A DNA stretch of 64,000 bases from Brevibacillus brevis NBRC 100599. GTDB lineage: Bacteria > Bacillota > Bacilli > Brevibacillales > Brevibacillaceae. The number at the start of each line of letters is the position of its first letter. Position 1 is the first letter of the stretch. The notes under the pieces are model-generated. The model was not told where the DNA came from and searched no databases. It saw nothing but the letters and a program-made list of their open reading frames with translations. Positions 32,568-41,529 of the stretch are shown one piece after another. The position numbers and the translations under genes are program-made. The stretch covers positions 3,231,501-3,295,500 of the forward strand of contig NC_012491.1 in NCBI RefSeq assembly GCF_000010165.1, read 5' to 3'.

Positions 32568-33749
32568 TTATCCTGCGTTTTGCCATTCTTTTTGAGAGGA
32601 CGGAACCTTTTTTGTCTTTTTCTCGGTTGCTCCCACTAGCCAGGAGCCAAACGGCAGTTTTCCCAGCCCATATGATAGGGCAAAAGAAAGAATAGAGCAC
32701 AAGACGAATGCGACCACACTCCCCCACACGCCCGTGTGAAAAAGCTGGAGCTCGCGCAAAAGCTTCATCAAGTACGTTAAGATCAGCGCATGAATCAAAT
32801 AAGCTCCATACGAATATTTCCCAACGAGTCCCAGCCAATGTGTCCATTTGGACTGCTTCTTGCTCATCCATAGGCAGAGCGCGTACACAGCCAGTAGGCA
32901 AGCCATCGTATAGAGGAACATGGACGGCTTCAAGGATGTCGCTACGTTTAAATTGATCTTGCCTTGCCCTGAATCGCGGAAAAGCTCATAGCCAATGACT
33001 GCGTACAGGACACCAACCGAAATGATGATCCATTGCCAGTATCTTTTCAGCATGGCACGAAATGCAGGCAACGTGAAGGCGACCAAGCCACCGAACAAAA
33101 AGTAATAGAAATAATAGAACGCATTTCGATCGCGGTATTTGATGAAATACGTATCAAGCCAATTCATATCGAATCGGAAGCCGTGCGCCGGGATGTACCG
33201 CGCTGAAAACCACATGAGGCCCCCATAGATCAATCCGGTGACACCAATAGCGAGAACAAGACGGAAGCGGCTAGTCACGAATCTGCGGAAAAGTTCAAAT
33301 ACTCTTTGCCAAAATGGATACAAAAGATAGAACTGAAAAATCATCACGACGAACCACAGATGATACGAGGATGTCCCTGTCAGGAAGTTTTTGCTTACAT
33401 TCCAAATGAACGCTGCTCCCTCACCCAGGGGCTTCTCCATCAAGTAAAGATAAACCGCCGACCATATTCCATACGGAACCAAAATCTCGGATATCCGTTT
33501 ACGTGTGAAGGAAATATAGTTCACTTTTTCGGAGTAGTTGTAAAACAATACAAGACCCGTGATGAAAATAAATGCTGGAACCGCGAATTTTAGCAAATGA
33601 AACAACATTCCGTAGATGATCGACACCTGCTCTGTCAATCCCGGCTCACGGATGTATACACCAATGACATGCTGATAAACCACAGCCAAGAATGCAAAGG
33701 CCCGGATCAGATCCAACTCACCAATTCGTTGTTTTCGAGCCATAACCAA
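32568..33749 (-). CDS. Membrane acyltransferase (acyltransferase 3 family)
   Basis: A 393-residue integral membrane protein with about ten segments. The family signature is at the N-terminus: ELDLIRAFAFLAVVYQHVIG with the conserved Arg and His. It resembles enzymes that O-acetylate surface polysaccharides or peptidoglycan (IcaC/OatA-like membrane part), with no extra SGNH domain. The start is TTG at 33749 following AGGAAGG; an ATG two codons on is an alternative. The final 25 residues are basic and cytoplasmic. The substrate is unknown; no sugar cluster lies nearby. Confidence 0.85.
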   Translation of the reverse strand: MVMARKQRIGELDLIRAFAFLAVVYQHVIGVYIREPGLTEQVSIIYGMLFHLLKFAVPAFIFITGLVLFYNYSEKVNYISFTRKRISEILVPYGIWSAVYLYLMEKPLGEGAAFIWNVSKNFLTGTSSYHLWFVVMIFQFYLLYPFWQRVFELFRRFVTSRFRLVLAIGVTGLIYGGLMWFSARYIPAHGFRFDMNWLDTYFIKYRDRNAFYYFYYFLFGGLVAFTLPAFRAMLKRYWQWIIISVGVLYAVIGYELFRDSGQGKINLNVATSLKPSMFLYTMACLLAVYALCLWMSKKQSKWTHWLGLVGKYSYGAYLIHALILTYLMKLLRELQLFHTGVWGSVVAFVLCSILSFALSYGLGKLPFGSWLVGATEKKTKKVPSSQKEWQNAG

Positions 33750-33836
33750 ATACCAGATCCTTCCTCTTTTACGAAAAAAAGTACTCTTCCCATCTTACCG
33801 ACCAAAAGTCAGTCTGACAAGTCTCAAATCGAATAA

Positions 33837-33865
33837 GACTGATACCGTTAGGAGCAGTATCAGTC
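33837..33865 (-). terminator. Terminator of the DUF2071 gene
   Basis: GACTGATAC pairs with GTATCAGTC, 11-nt loop, and TTATTCG follows on the minus strand just after the stop at 33870. The T-tract is short. Confidence 0.5.
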
Positions 33866-33869
33866 ACCA

Positions 33870-34580
33870 CTATCCACCTTGATCTGAAGATATATCTGCT
33901 AGGCTGCGAATCGGCCAAATCAGGCTTTGTACCCCACGTGAATACAATGCTAGATGCGGAGTATCCGTGAGTGAGATCGACAGATTTTCGGTCATCGCGT
34001 TTTCACGAATATGAAAGGCTGTCTCCTGTAGCTGCCACGGCTCGTGTACTACATCCGCAAACATCAATTGCTTCGTTCTGTTACACCTGCAAAAGAGCGT
34101 GTATCGCTCTGTCAGCCAATGCACCAGCGTTCCCTCTTTGGCGAAAAATTTGTCACTGAGAGGCTGGTAGCTGCCTTTGAACGAAGGAGACTGAGATAGA
34201 CCAGATAAGCGTCGGGAGGTGAAATCAATCCGATCCGCTTGGCGATGAAAAGCCATTTGGGCCCGATAATACGGCAGTCGGTACCAAAATTTTGCAATCT
34301 TGATCACGAGGGGATTCGAGGTATCCAGCGAAAGAAAATACACACCCGTCTTCCCTTTCGCCTTCACATATGTCCGCACATTAATTTCAGGGAAAGTCGT
34401 CGTGAATGGTACGGATGGCATCCGCCGCAGACGGACGCCACTCAGCAAAAACGGGATAATACTAATCCATGCCTTGCCCTCGTAAGTATCGAGCTCAAGC
34501 CCTGCTGGAATCAGCGTTTTCATAGACGCCGGGGAAATTGCCCAATGTAAAAAAAGAAGATGCTCCCACGTCTGTGTCAT
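33870..34580 (-). CDS. DUF2071 (YqjF-like) protein
   Basis: A 236-residue protein of the YqjF/DUF2071 family. It shows the family start WEHLLFLHWAI, then GLELDTYEGKAWISIIPF near residue 28 and FPEINVRTYVKAKGKTGVYF near residue 66. Function is unknown; the fold is related to acetoacetate decarboxylase-like proteins. The start at 34580 aligns with the family; the longer frame (to 34664) adds 28 residues with no homologue and the ribosome site is poor for both. It abuts the YerD-like gene, so they are probably co-transcribed. Confidence 0.85.
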   Translation of the reverse strand: MTQTWEHLLFLHWAISPASMKTLIPAGLELDTYEGKAWISIIPFLLSGVRLRRMPSVPFTTTFPEINVRTYVKAKGKTGVYFLSLDTSNPLVIKIAKFWYRLPYYRAQMAFHRQADRIDFTSRRLSGLSQSPSFKGSYQPLSDKFFAKEGTLVHWLTERYTLFCRCNRTKQLMFADVVHEPWQLQETAFHIRENAMTENLSISLTDTPHLALYSRGVQSLIWPIRSLADISSDQGG

Positions 34581-34670
34581 GGTCCATCCATTATAATTGG
34601 CAGGTGACTTGATTTGGATGATCCTCTGTTCGATACGAATCCCTCCCATTCGTACGTCGATCAAGCGATT

Positions 34671-36083
34671 TTAACTGGAAGAGGATGAATGATAGGCAAG
34701 GGGTACTTTCGTCACTTTGCTCGTCATCTCATCGAGTGAGACGAGATCCGCAGCGGTCACTTCACAAAGAGACGTTTTCCCCAGCGCGAGAATGGCAATT
34801 TCCATCTCATCCACAAACGAAAGAAAAAAGTTAGTCAAGTATTTCGCGGCTGAATCGGGGTCGAATTTGTTTTTCAAACTCCCTGGATAGGTGATCAGCT
34901 CTGTCGGTGGTTCCCATGGTATTGCTTTTGTCACCTGATCATGAGTCATCGCCCACAAAAGAGCCGTCCCCATAAAGATGCCGTCTGCTCCCAAAGCAAT
35001 CGCTTTCAAACACTCACCCGGGGTATTATATCCGCCCCCAGACAATAAGGTAATTCGTTCTTTCACACCTTTTTTCTCCAAATAGCGCACGGCGCGGGTC
35101 AGGGCATAAATCGTTGGCAAACCGAAATCATCCTCCAGAATTGGAGGTCCTCCTTTTGTCCCCGCTTGTCCGCCATCAATACTGATAAAATCTACACCGG
35201 CTTGGATGACAATCTCCAGGTCTTTTTCAAGAATGGCACTGGCGCAGATTTTGACGCCAATCGGGACGCCGTCTGTTATGGTACGCAGCTTGTCTACCAG
35301 CTGCTTGAGATCTTCCGGCTTCTGTACTTCCGGATGCCGCGAAGGAATGACGATCATTTCTTCGTCCTGAACCCCCATGATTTCAGCAGCTCTTCCCTGA
35401 ATATATTCAGCGGGGATAAAGCTCGCGGAAGCTGCAGTCGCCCCCTGTCCAAAATGGATTTCGATGGCGTCCGCCTGTCGCAAAATCTCCGGCTCCTTTG
35501 CCCACTTTCCCGAGTTGTATTGGAGAATCAGATGTTTGGCGAATTTCCTTTCTTCCGGCAGTAACGGACCTTCCCCCGTATTCGTCAAACTCCCCACGGC
35601 GGCCGTTCCTTTTGCAATCGCGATTTTCACATCCTCACTTACACCGATACCGTATCCCATCGCCCCTGCCATGATCGGAATGTCCAAGGTTAACGGCTTT
35701 TTTGCCATGGGTCCAATCGTGATTTGCATATCCACTTCTATATCCTCACACGCAGGCATCATAGCCAGCTGGGCAGGAGAAAATATCAAGCTATCGAAGT
35801 TCAAGAACTTGCGTGGACTTCCGAAAGGACGTTCGATGGCTTGTCCAGTAGCTGCTCGCAAGCTGTTCTCCAGAACATAGCGAGGACTGACTTTGGTCAT
35901 TGCAGAGACCATCTCGAAAATATTTTCCGGATAGCGGTCTGACATAAGGCGCTTCATGAACTTGGCGAGTAACCACTGTGTAAGAGGACGAAAAAGACAG
36001 ATCAAAAGCAGTCCCACCACGATGAGTGCTACCATCGATCCTACAAAGGAGCCGATCAAAAACGGAATCCAGTTGCCAGCCAT
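34671..36083 (-). CDS. FMN-binding glutamate-synthase-family protein (YerD-like)
   Basis: A 470-residue protein with one N-terminal membrane segment (residues 6-31) and a GltB-type FMN barrel (GYGIGVSEDVKIAIAKG near residue 146, FISIDGGQAGTKGGPPILED near 300, LLSGGGYNTPGECLKAIALG near 345). True glutamate synthases have a Cys cluster for [3Fe-4S] after this region; I see none here, so electron flow to ferredoxin is unlikely. YerD proteins have an unknown physiological role. AAGGAGA precedes the ATG. It lies immediately upstream of the DUF2071 gene. Confidence 0.88.
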   Translation of the reverse strand: MAGNWIPFLIGSFVGSMVALIVVGLLLICLFRPLTQWLLAKFMKRLMSDRYPENIFEMVSAMTKVSPRYVLENSLRAATGQAIERPFGSPRKFLNFDSLIFSPAQLAMMPACEDIEVDMQITIGPMAKKPLTLDIPIMAGAMGYGIGVSEDVKIAIAKGTAAVGSLTNTGEGPLLPEERKFAKHLILQYNSGKWAKEPEILRQADAIEIHFGQGATAASASFIPAEYIQGRAAEIMGVQDEEMIVIPSRHPEVQKPEDLKQLVDKLRTITDGVPIGVKICASAILEKDLEIVIQAGVDFISIDGGQAGTKGGPPILEDDFGLPTIYALTRAVRYLEKKGVKERITLLSGGGYNTPGECLKAIALGADGIFMGTALLWAMTHDQVTKAIPWEPPTELITYPGSLKNKFDPDSAAKYLTNFFLSFVDEMEIAILALGKTSLCEVTAADLVSLDEMTSKVTKVPLAYHSSSSS

Positions 36084-36205
36084 CCTCTTTCTCCTTCCTA
36101 CTTTTCAGAGCGCTGCTGCTTGTTACCCGGTTTGTGAGATAGGAAAATTTTGCCCCAACCCTTCCACTTTTATCCGATGCTCTACCCTCACGCTGAAGGA
36201 ACAAA

Positions 36206-36232
36206 AAAACGTCCACCTTAACTGGACGTTTT
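36206..36232 (-). terminator. Terminator at the end of the DUF418 gene
   Basis: AAAACGTCCA pairs with TGGACGTTTT, the loop containing the stop codon. A run of T follows on the minus strand (GTTTTTTTG). Confidence 0.8.
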
Positions 36233-37432
36233 CGAGAGAAGGCCTCCTTTTCGTTTCATTGGTACAAATTTGCCGTATGTCAAACAACGCCAAAGCCATT
36301 CTGCCGGACCAAACTGATAGTTGGCGAGCCACCAGCGACTAGCCAAGATTTGCGCAGAGAAGATCACCAAGCTCAACACCAATCCGAGCGCCAATCCAGA
36401 CGTTCCATACAAATGTCCAACACGTACAACCAATATGACGATGATGGTTTGGCTCAAATAGTTGCTTAATGCCATTCTGCCAACCGGTTCCAAATGCTTC
36501 AGTATACGCTGTCCGCTCTCTTTCCGATAAAGAAGCAGCAGTGACGTGATGTAAAAAGCGCACAGACTAAGACCGCTCCAGGTGACAAAAGTCTGAACGG
36601 CGACCGAGATTGAGGCAGGGAATTTTACGATGCCAAATTGAACAAGCGGAATCATCGGTACAAGCACAACACTTAAGCTCAGCGCCAGCCACCATACGCG
36701 GCGAATGGCTGGAATAAATTCTTCCGTCCTCGTAAATACTCCCCGCTTGGCTGCCAAGAATCCGAATAAAAAAAGAGGAAATACCGATAGGATGACAAAA
36801 AACTCAAAAGGAAGGACTACCGGAATTTCGTAACCAAGCCGGAATTGCAACCTCTCGATAATCGACCCATTCGTATACGTATTGATTGCCTTTTGAATGA
36901 GCGAAGACTGATCAGGCATAGAACCCAGGTCCTCGGGAACAGCCAGAATCAGAGCAGACAGGGTCTGCATACCAATCAAGAGCGTCCACGCCCATCTTTT
37001 GATTGTCTTTTCTTGTCTGTGGTAAAACAGCAACAGGAGAAAACCAGCTAGGGCGTACGTATGAAGAATATCTCCATACCAGAGGAAAACGAGATGGGCC
37101 ATACCGAAAATCAGCAGAACGGCTAATCTGCGAGTAAATAGACTCCGATAAGGCAACTGCTTGCTCTCGGCACGGTGCATAAACAGAAAAAAGCCTACCC
37201 CAAACAAAAACGAAAAGATGGTGTAAAACTTCGCTTGTACAAACATGTTAAACAAAAGCCGTATCCAAGCATCTATTTCCGAATGGGTATTGACCATCCC
37301 TGCATCTGGTAAGAACATGATGGGAAACAAAAATGACGGCATATTCACTAGCAAGATCCCCAGGAGGGCAAAGCCTCGAATCCCATCTAGCTGTCGGATT
37401 CGCTCACCTTCCGCAACAGGTGCTACTTTCAC
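36218..37432 (-). CDS. DUF418 membrane protein
   Basis: A 404-residue integral membrane protein of the DUF418 (YeiB/YxaH) family. It has the family opening RIRQLDGIRGFALLGILLVN near residue 11, and the C-terminal DUF418 domain with GRMALSNYLSQTIIVILV and FGPAEWLWRCLTYGK. About ten segments are predicted. Its function is not known; it could be a transporter or acyl-transfer enzyme. The start is GTG at 37432, with AAGGAGG 9 nt upstream. It stands alone between brnQ and the YerD-like gene. Confidence 0.88.
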   Translation of the reverse strand: MKVAPVAEGERIRQLDGIRGFALLGILLVNMPSFLFPIMFLPDAGMVNTHSEIDAWIRLLFNMFVQAKFYTIFSFLFGVGFFLFMHRAESKQLPYRSLFTRRLAVLLIFGMAHLVFLWYGDILHTYALAGFLLLLFYHRQEKTIKRWAWTLLIGMQTLSALILAVPEDLGSMPDQSSLIQKAINTYTNGSIIERLQFRLGYEIPVVLPFEFFVILSVFPLFLFGFLAAKRGVFTRTEEFIPAIRRVWWLALSLSVVLVPMIPLVQFGIVKFPASISVAVQTFVTWSGLSLCAFYITSLLLLYRKESGQRILKHLEPVGRMALSNYLSQTIIVILVVRVGHLYGTSGLALGLVLSLVIFSAQILASRWWLANYQFGPAEWLWRCLTYGKFVPMKRKGGLLSKTSS

Positions 37433-37526
37433 GTCAATGAACCTCCTTAAAAACTCCTAATATTTAACACTTTTAATACGAATGAATCTTGAAAAAAGTA
37501 ACAAAATGCTTCTTACACAACAAAAA

Positions 37527-37548
37527 GAGCTTCGCAAAAACGAAGCCC
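37527..37548 (-). terminator. Terminator of brnQ
   Basis: GGGCTTCG (37548-37541) pairs with CGAAGCTC (37534-37527) over a 6-nt loop; TTTTTG follows on the minus strand. Confidence 0.8.
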
Positions 37549-37564
37549 TCTCTTTCGTGCTACC

Positions 37565-38908
37565 TTATTTGGATGGGGTGGTTGTTGTTCTTGTTCCTGT
37601 GCGGTCTGTCCTTTTCCGAAAATCGAGCAAAACTCCGACAAAGCCTGCAAATATTGCTGGCATGATCCAACCGGCGCCTTCCTTATAAAACGGAAGAAAA
37701 CCCAAGATATCGTTCCAGCTCTGATGAAAAAACGTAAGATTCATCAAGTCCACGACACCAAAAACCGTTACAACGGCGACAGTCGTCATATACACAGACG
37801 AATGCGCAGGTATCCAGCGCTCAAGCAACGCCAACAAAATGAGTACGATAGCAATCGGGTAAATGGCCCCCAAGATCGGGACAGATACACTTAAAATCTC
37901 CGATAGGCCCAAGTTTGCGACACCCATGCTCAGAACACAGAGAATAATCGCCCATGCTCTGTAGGATAAGCCTTTGAATCGTCCATGAAAGTATTGACTG
38001 CAAGAAGTTACGAGTCCAATGGATACACAAAGACAGGCAACAGTGAAGATGACACCAAGAATCAGCGTACCGCTTGTCCCAAATAGCTGCCTCATGATTG
38101 CTGTCAGGAGCAGTCCGCCATTCTCCGGCCGTCCTAAAGACGCACCGGATGAACCAAGCAATCCCAAAATGACATAGATGAATGTCAGCAACATACCTGC
38201 TCCAATGCCTGCCTTGATCATATTCGCAGACAGTTGCTTTTTGTCCTCAATTCCCTTGCTACGCAGTGTATTGGCGATCACGATCCCAAATACAAGTGCA
38301 GCCAAAGCATCCATCGTTAAATACCCGTCCAGAAAACCTTGCACAACGGGATTGGTGGCATATTTTCCTGCTGGTACCCCCGTTGGACCAAGTGGTGTGA
38401 ATAAGCTCTTAACGTAGATCAATGCAATCATAGTCAACAGTGTAGGAGTCAGTATTTTCCCAAAGCGATCAATCAGTTTGGAAGGAGTCAGACTGAACCA
38501 AAAGACAATGCCAAAAAATACGAGCGTATAGAGGAAAAGACTCCAGGGGGAATCCACGGCTTGCGCCGGCAAAAATGGTGCCATTCCCATCTCGTACGCG
38601 AGACTACCTGCGCGCGGGATAGCAAGTGCGGGTCCAATCGACACATAAATCAAAATAGGAAAAATAAGAGCAAAGCTTGGATGAACACGACTTGCCAATT
38701 GGTAAAAGCTCCCTGCCTTTGCGATGGCAATCACACCAAGAATGGGAAGACCAACAGCAGATAATACAAAGCCTGCAATCGACAGCCAAACAAAGGAACC
38801 AGCCTCTTGACCCAGATAGGGTGGAAAAATAAGGTTTCCTGCACCAAAAAACATCGAAAACAGCATAAAACTGACCAGCAGCATTTCTTTCTTAGATAAG
38901 GTTATCAT
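37565..38908 (-). CDS. brnQ: Branched-chain amino acid carrier
   Basis: A 447-residue membrane protein, 12 segments, LIVCS family. It imports leucine, isoleucine and valine with sodium or protons. Markers are the N-terminal MLFSMFFGAGNLIFPPYLGQ, SIGPALAIPRAGSLAYEMG near residue 90, and TMDALAALVFGIVIANTLR near 215. I chose ATG at 38908 because it gives the family N-terminus; GGGAGGT lies upstream but with a 13-nt gap, so the site is not ideal. The charged C-terminus ends in RTGTRTTTTPSK. No T-box or leader peptide is seen upstream. Confidence 0.92.
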   Translation of the reverse strand: MITLSKKEMLLVSFMLFSMFFGAGNLIFPPYLGQEAGSFVWLSIAGFVLSAVGLPILGVIAIAKAGSFYQLASRVHPSFALIFPILIYVSIGPALAIPRAGSLAYEMGMAPFLPAQAVDSPWSLFLYTLVFFGIVFWFSLTPSKLIDRFGKILTPTLLTMIALIYVKSLFTPLGPTGVPAGKYATNPVVQGFLDGYLTMDALAALVFGIVIANTLRSKGIEDKKQLSANMIKAGIGAGMLLTFIYVILGLLGSSGASLGRPENGGLLLTAIMRQLFGTSGTLILGVIFTVACLCVSIGLVTSCSQYFHGRFKGLSYRAWAIILCVLSMGVANLGLSEILSVSVPILGAIYPIAIVLILLALLERWIPAHSSVYMTTVAVVTVFGVVDLMNLTFFHQSWNDILGFLPFYKEGAGWIMPAIFAGFVGVLLDFRKRTDRTGTRTTTTPSK

Positions 38909-39034
38909 CGACGTGTATATTACCTCCCATCTTATTGAGAGGCATTCTATCAACTTTTGCGCTCCTTCGCTAGTAGTAACGCCATAGTTGTAATTGAAAG
39001 ATTTTTCTCACTACCATTCGTTGAAAAAAACAGA

Positions 39035-39087
39035 GAAAACCACCTGTCCATCTCTTACCGTTTGAACCACATCGACAAGTGGTTTTC
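39035..39087 (-). terminator. Strong terminator after the YheC/D-like gene
   Basis: GAAAACCACTTGTC pairs with GACAGGTGGTTTTC (one G-T) over a 25-nt loop; TCTGTTTTTTT follows on the minus strand, 4 nt after the coat gene's stop. Confidence 0.85.
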
Positions 39088-39090
39088 CTC

Positions 39091-39783
39091 TTAGCGTTTT
39101 CGCATGGAAACAATTCGTTTGTAAAAGGTCTTATCCTCCAGCTTTTGAAAGAGAGCAAGTGAAGGTCGGAAGTTGGCCTCAATAATCCACGGTTTGCCAT
39201 CGACATCAATCCCTAAGTCCAAACCGATCTCCCGGAGTGTCGGATAGACTCTTCCCAATCGATTAGCTACTGCCGATGCTATCATGCGGATATCACGCAA
39301 GAGATGCGGGCCCGCTTTTATATTCGACAGCTTGATTGCCGTCTGGATGGGCAAAACTTTTCCACGGCTGCGAGCCACATTTGTCACGACAAAGCCCGGA
39401 CCTGCAAGCTTTGCACACCACCCCGTTATCACCCAAGGCTCCTTATTGCTCCTGCGCTGGATCATGACACGCACATCAAAAGGCTTGCCCTTGATGTTCC
39501 CGAGTGGGATACGTGGCTGGAGCAGGTATGTTTTAGGTCGAAACAACGACTCCACGTATCGGATCGTGGCCTCCTTCCCCTCCACAAGACGCTGACGACT
39601 CCCACTATGGACCAAATACTTCTCTTCTCCTCGCGCCGTTACTTGAATAATCCCTGCCCCACCGCCGCCTCCCGAAGGCTTCAGCATCACGTGTGTAAAC
39701 GCTTCTGCATACTCCCAAAGCTCTTCAGGAGAGTACACGCGGGTTTTGGGCAAATACTCCAGCAAAAGTTCGTCTTTGACCAT
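39091..39783 (-). CDS. YheC/YheD-family spore-coat ATP-grasp protein
   Basis: A 230-residue ATP-grasp-like protein of the YheC/D family, which is linked to the endospore coat. It has LLLEYLPKTRVYSPEELWEY, the Gly-rich loop KPSGGGGGAGIIQVTARG near residue 34, PFDVRVMIQRRSN, and EIGLDLGIDVDGKPWIIEAN with the metal-ligand residues. Homologues are often longer; here the upstream frame reads NVGKWGKHKH before the ATG at 39783 but no start codon or good ribosome site is seen before it, so the true start may be unusual or the N-terminus shortened. Substrate unknown. Confidence 0.8.
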   Translation of the reverse strand: MVKDELLLEYLPKTRVYSPEELWEYAEAFTHVMLKPSGGGGGAGIIQVTARGEEKYLVHSGSRQRLVEGKEATIRYVESLFRPKTYLLQPRIPLGNIKGKPFDVRVMIQRRSNKEPWVITGWCAKLAGPGFVVTNVARSRGKVLPIQTAIKLSNIKAGPHLLRDIRMIASAVANRLGRVYPTLREIGLDLGIDVDGKPWIIEANFRPSLALFQKLEDKTFYKRIVSMRKR

Positions 39784-39821
39784 GTGCTTATGCTTGCCCC
39801 ATTTTCCTACGTTTGGCGGTT

Positions 39822-40214
39822 TTATGGCAGTGTCTCTCCATTCTTTATTAGATGATGCTCCTCTATTTTCGTGATGCGATTCTGTTCGTCCACAAACACG
39901 ACCTTGGGAACGAGCTGTTCCATCTCGGATTCATCGTACATGCCCATACTCAAAATGATGACGAGATCTCCCGGCGAGAATAAGTGGGCAGGTGGACCGT
40001 TCAAACAGATGACTCCGCTTCCCGATGCTCCGGGTAACGCGTATGTTTTCCAGCGCGTGGCATTACGCAAACTGGTTACTTGCACGATTTCATAAGGCTT
40101 GATATCTGCCGCATCCATGAGAGCAACGTCAATTGTGATACTCCCCACGTAATCCAGTTCGGCCTGCGTAACTGTCGCTCTGTGAATTTTGCCTTTGCAC
40201 ATGTGTCGTTGCAT
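39822..40214 (-). CDS. panD: Aspartate 1-decarboxylase
   Basis: A 130-residue pyruvoyl enzyme precursor. It decarboxylates aspartate to beta-alanine for pantothenate and coenzyme A. Self-cleavage occurs at Gly-Ser in DYVGSITID (Gly24-Ser25), where Ser25 becomes the pyruvoyl group. The catalytic region RWKTYALPGASGSGVICLNG is present. AAGGAGTG precedes the ATG at 40214. Unlike the common panB-panC-panD order, it is beside a coat gene; no other pantothenate gene is in the window. Confidence 0.94.
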   Translation of the reverse strand: MQRHMCKGKIHRATVTQAELDYVGSITIDVALMDAADIKPYEIVQVTSLRNATRWKTYALPGASGSGVICLNGPPAHLFSPGDLVIILSMGMYDESEMEQLVPKVVFVDEQNRITKIEEHHLIKNGETLP

Positions 40215-40298
40215 AGACGGTTCACTCCTTTCCAAACCGATGACATTAGTCTATGTGGGATGGATTGTCCATGAAACCACCTGCGAAAGGAAATCTGG

Positions 40299-41363
40299 TT
40301 AGGGGAGATAACACGCTGCCTGCAAATCGACTCCATAGGTGCGGCATAATTGGCTCAGTTCTTTTGTCAGATTTGGATCGAAAGGAATACCGTTTTCCAT
40401 TCGTTCTAGCTTTTTTCGGCTCTCGATCTCCCCAGGAATGAAAATGTCCGAGACACCTTCTTTCCTAGGTACACTTTTCACCTCACGAATGTAGGCATCC
40501 ATATTGGCACAAAAATCGGGGAGTGGCATAAATCGTTCAATATCCACTGTCAAGAATAGATGTCCTACGTTTTGTGGATCGTGCCAATTGTCATACAGGC
40601 TTTTTACATGTGGTCCCGTTGCTGCACCGGTTAGTAGCCCACACAAGATATCGATGAACATCGCCAATCCGTATCCCTTTGCTCCCCCGATCGGCAAAAG
40701 TGAGCCTAGCAAGGCTTTTGTGGGATCAGTCGTTTCCTTCCCATTGGCATCGATGGCCCAATCTGCAGGAATAGATTCTCCTTTTTTAACGGCTAAGGCG
40801 ATTTTTCCCCTGGCAGCAACACTTGTAGCCATATCTAGCAAAAAGGATGGCTCTTCTCCTGCCGGTATTCCCGCTGCAATCGGATTTGTTCCGAAAAAAG
40901 GGCGAATCCCACCTGTTGGCGCCATGGCTTCGGGGGCGTTAGAAAGGACAATGAGAATCTTTCCTTCTGTGATCGCTCGTTCTGCATAGTACGAACAGGA
41001 GCCAAAGTGGTTGGAATGACGAACACCAACTAGGCCGATTCCCATCTGCCGCGACAATTTAATCGCTTCCTCCAATGCCGCAACCCCGACTACCGCACCC
41101 AAATGGTTTTTGCCGTCTACCAATGCTGTTGCTCCCTCCTGTTTCCATACAACAGGTTCATCATTCAATTCGATCAAGCCTGCTTCGATTCGTTGGATAT
41201 AGATCGGCAGCCTCGCCAAACCATGGGATTCGATGCCGCGCAAATCAGCATGGATGAGGGATTCTGCAACAAGACTTGCATGCTCATGTCTGGCACCTGC
41301 CTGTACAAGCACTTCTGTTACGACTTGCTCCAAACGCTTCCAATGAAAGAGTGCAGGGTGCAT
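40299..41363 (-). CDS. Malate/L-lactate dehydrogenase family (Ldh_2)
   Basis: A 354-residue NAD(P)-dependent 2-hydroxyacid oxidoreductase of the MDH/LDH type II family (malate, lactate, ureidoglycolate or similar). Family motifs are HADLRGIESHGLARLP near residue 39, the active-site GVRHSNHFGSCSYYAERA near 118, and PIGGAKGYGLAMFIDILCG near 225. The exact substrate cannot be set. It stands 84 nt downstream of panD (same strand), probably not an operon member. GGGGAAAAAGAAAAG precedes the ATG. Confidence 0.88.
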   Translation of the reverse strand: MHPALFHWKRLEQVVTEVLVQAGARHEHASLVAESLIHADLRGIESHGLARLPIYIQRIEAGLIELNDEPVVWKQEGATALVDGKNHLGAVVGVAALEEAIKLSRQMGIGLVGVRHSNHFGSCSYYAERAITEGKILIVLSNAPEAMAPTGGIRPFFGTNPIAAGIPAGEEPSFLLDMATSVAARGKIALAVKKGESIPADWAIDANGKETTDPTKALLGSLLPIGGAKGYGLAMFIDILCGLLTGAATGPHVKSLYDNWHDPQNVGHLFLTVDIERFMPLPDFCANMDAYIREVKSVPRKEGVSDIFIPGEIESRKKLERMENGIPFDPNLTKELSQLCRTYGVDLQAACYLP

Positions 41364-41488
41364 CTTTTCTTTTTCCCCTCCTTCACCGCTGTTCTATACT
41401 TCGTCTGCTTCCTAATCTGAATATAGATATGTCGCCCGTTGATTGACCGCTACAGGCATTGACCCAGTTCAGGAGACGATACCAACAG

Positions 41489-41522
41489 AAAAAGGAGCAC
41501 CCAGTAATTGGCACTCCTTTTT
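41489..41522. terminator. Terminator between Ldh_2 and dacB
   Basis: AAAAAGGAG (41489-41497 region) pairs with CTCCTTTTT (41514-41522) around CACCCAGTAATTGGCA; T-tracts on both strands. It ends the dacB transcript on the minus strand. Confidence 0.75.
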
Positions 41523-41529
41523 CGTATAT

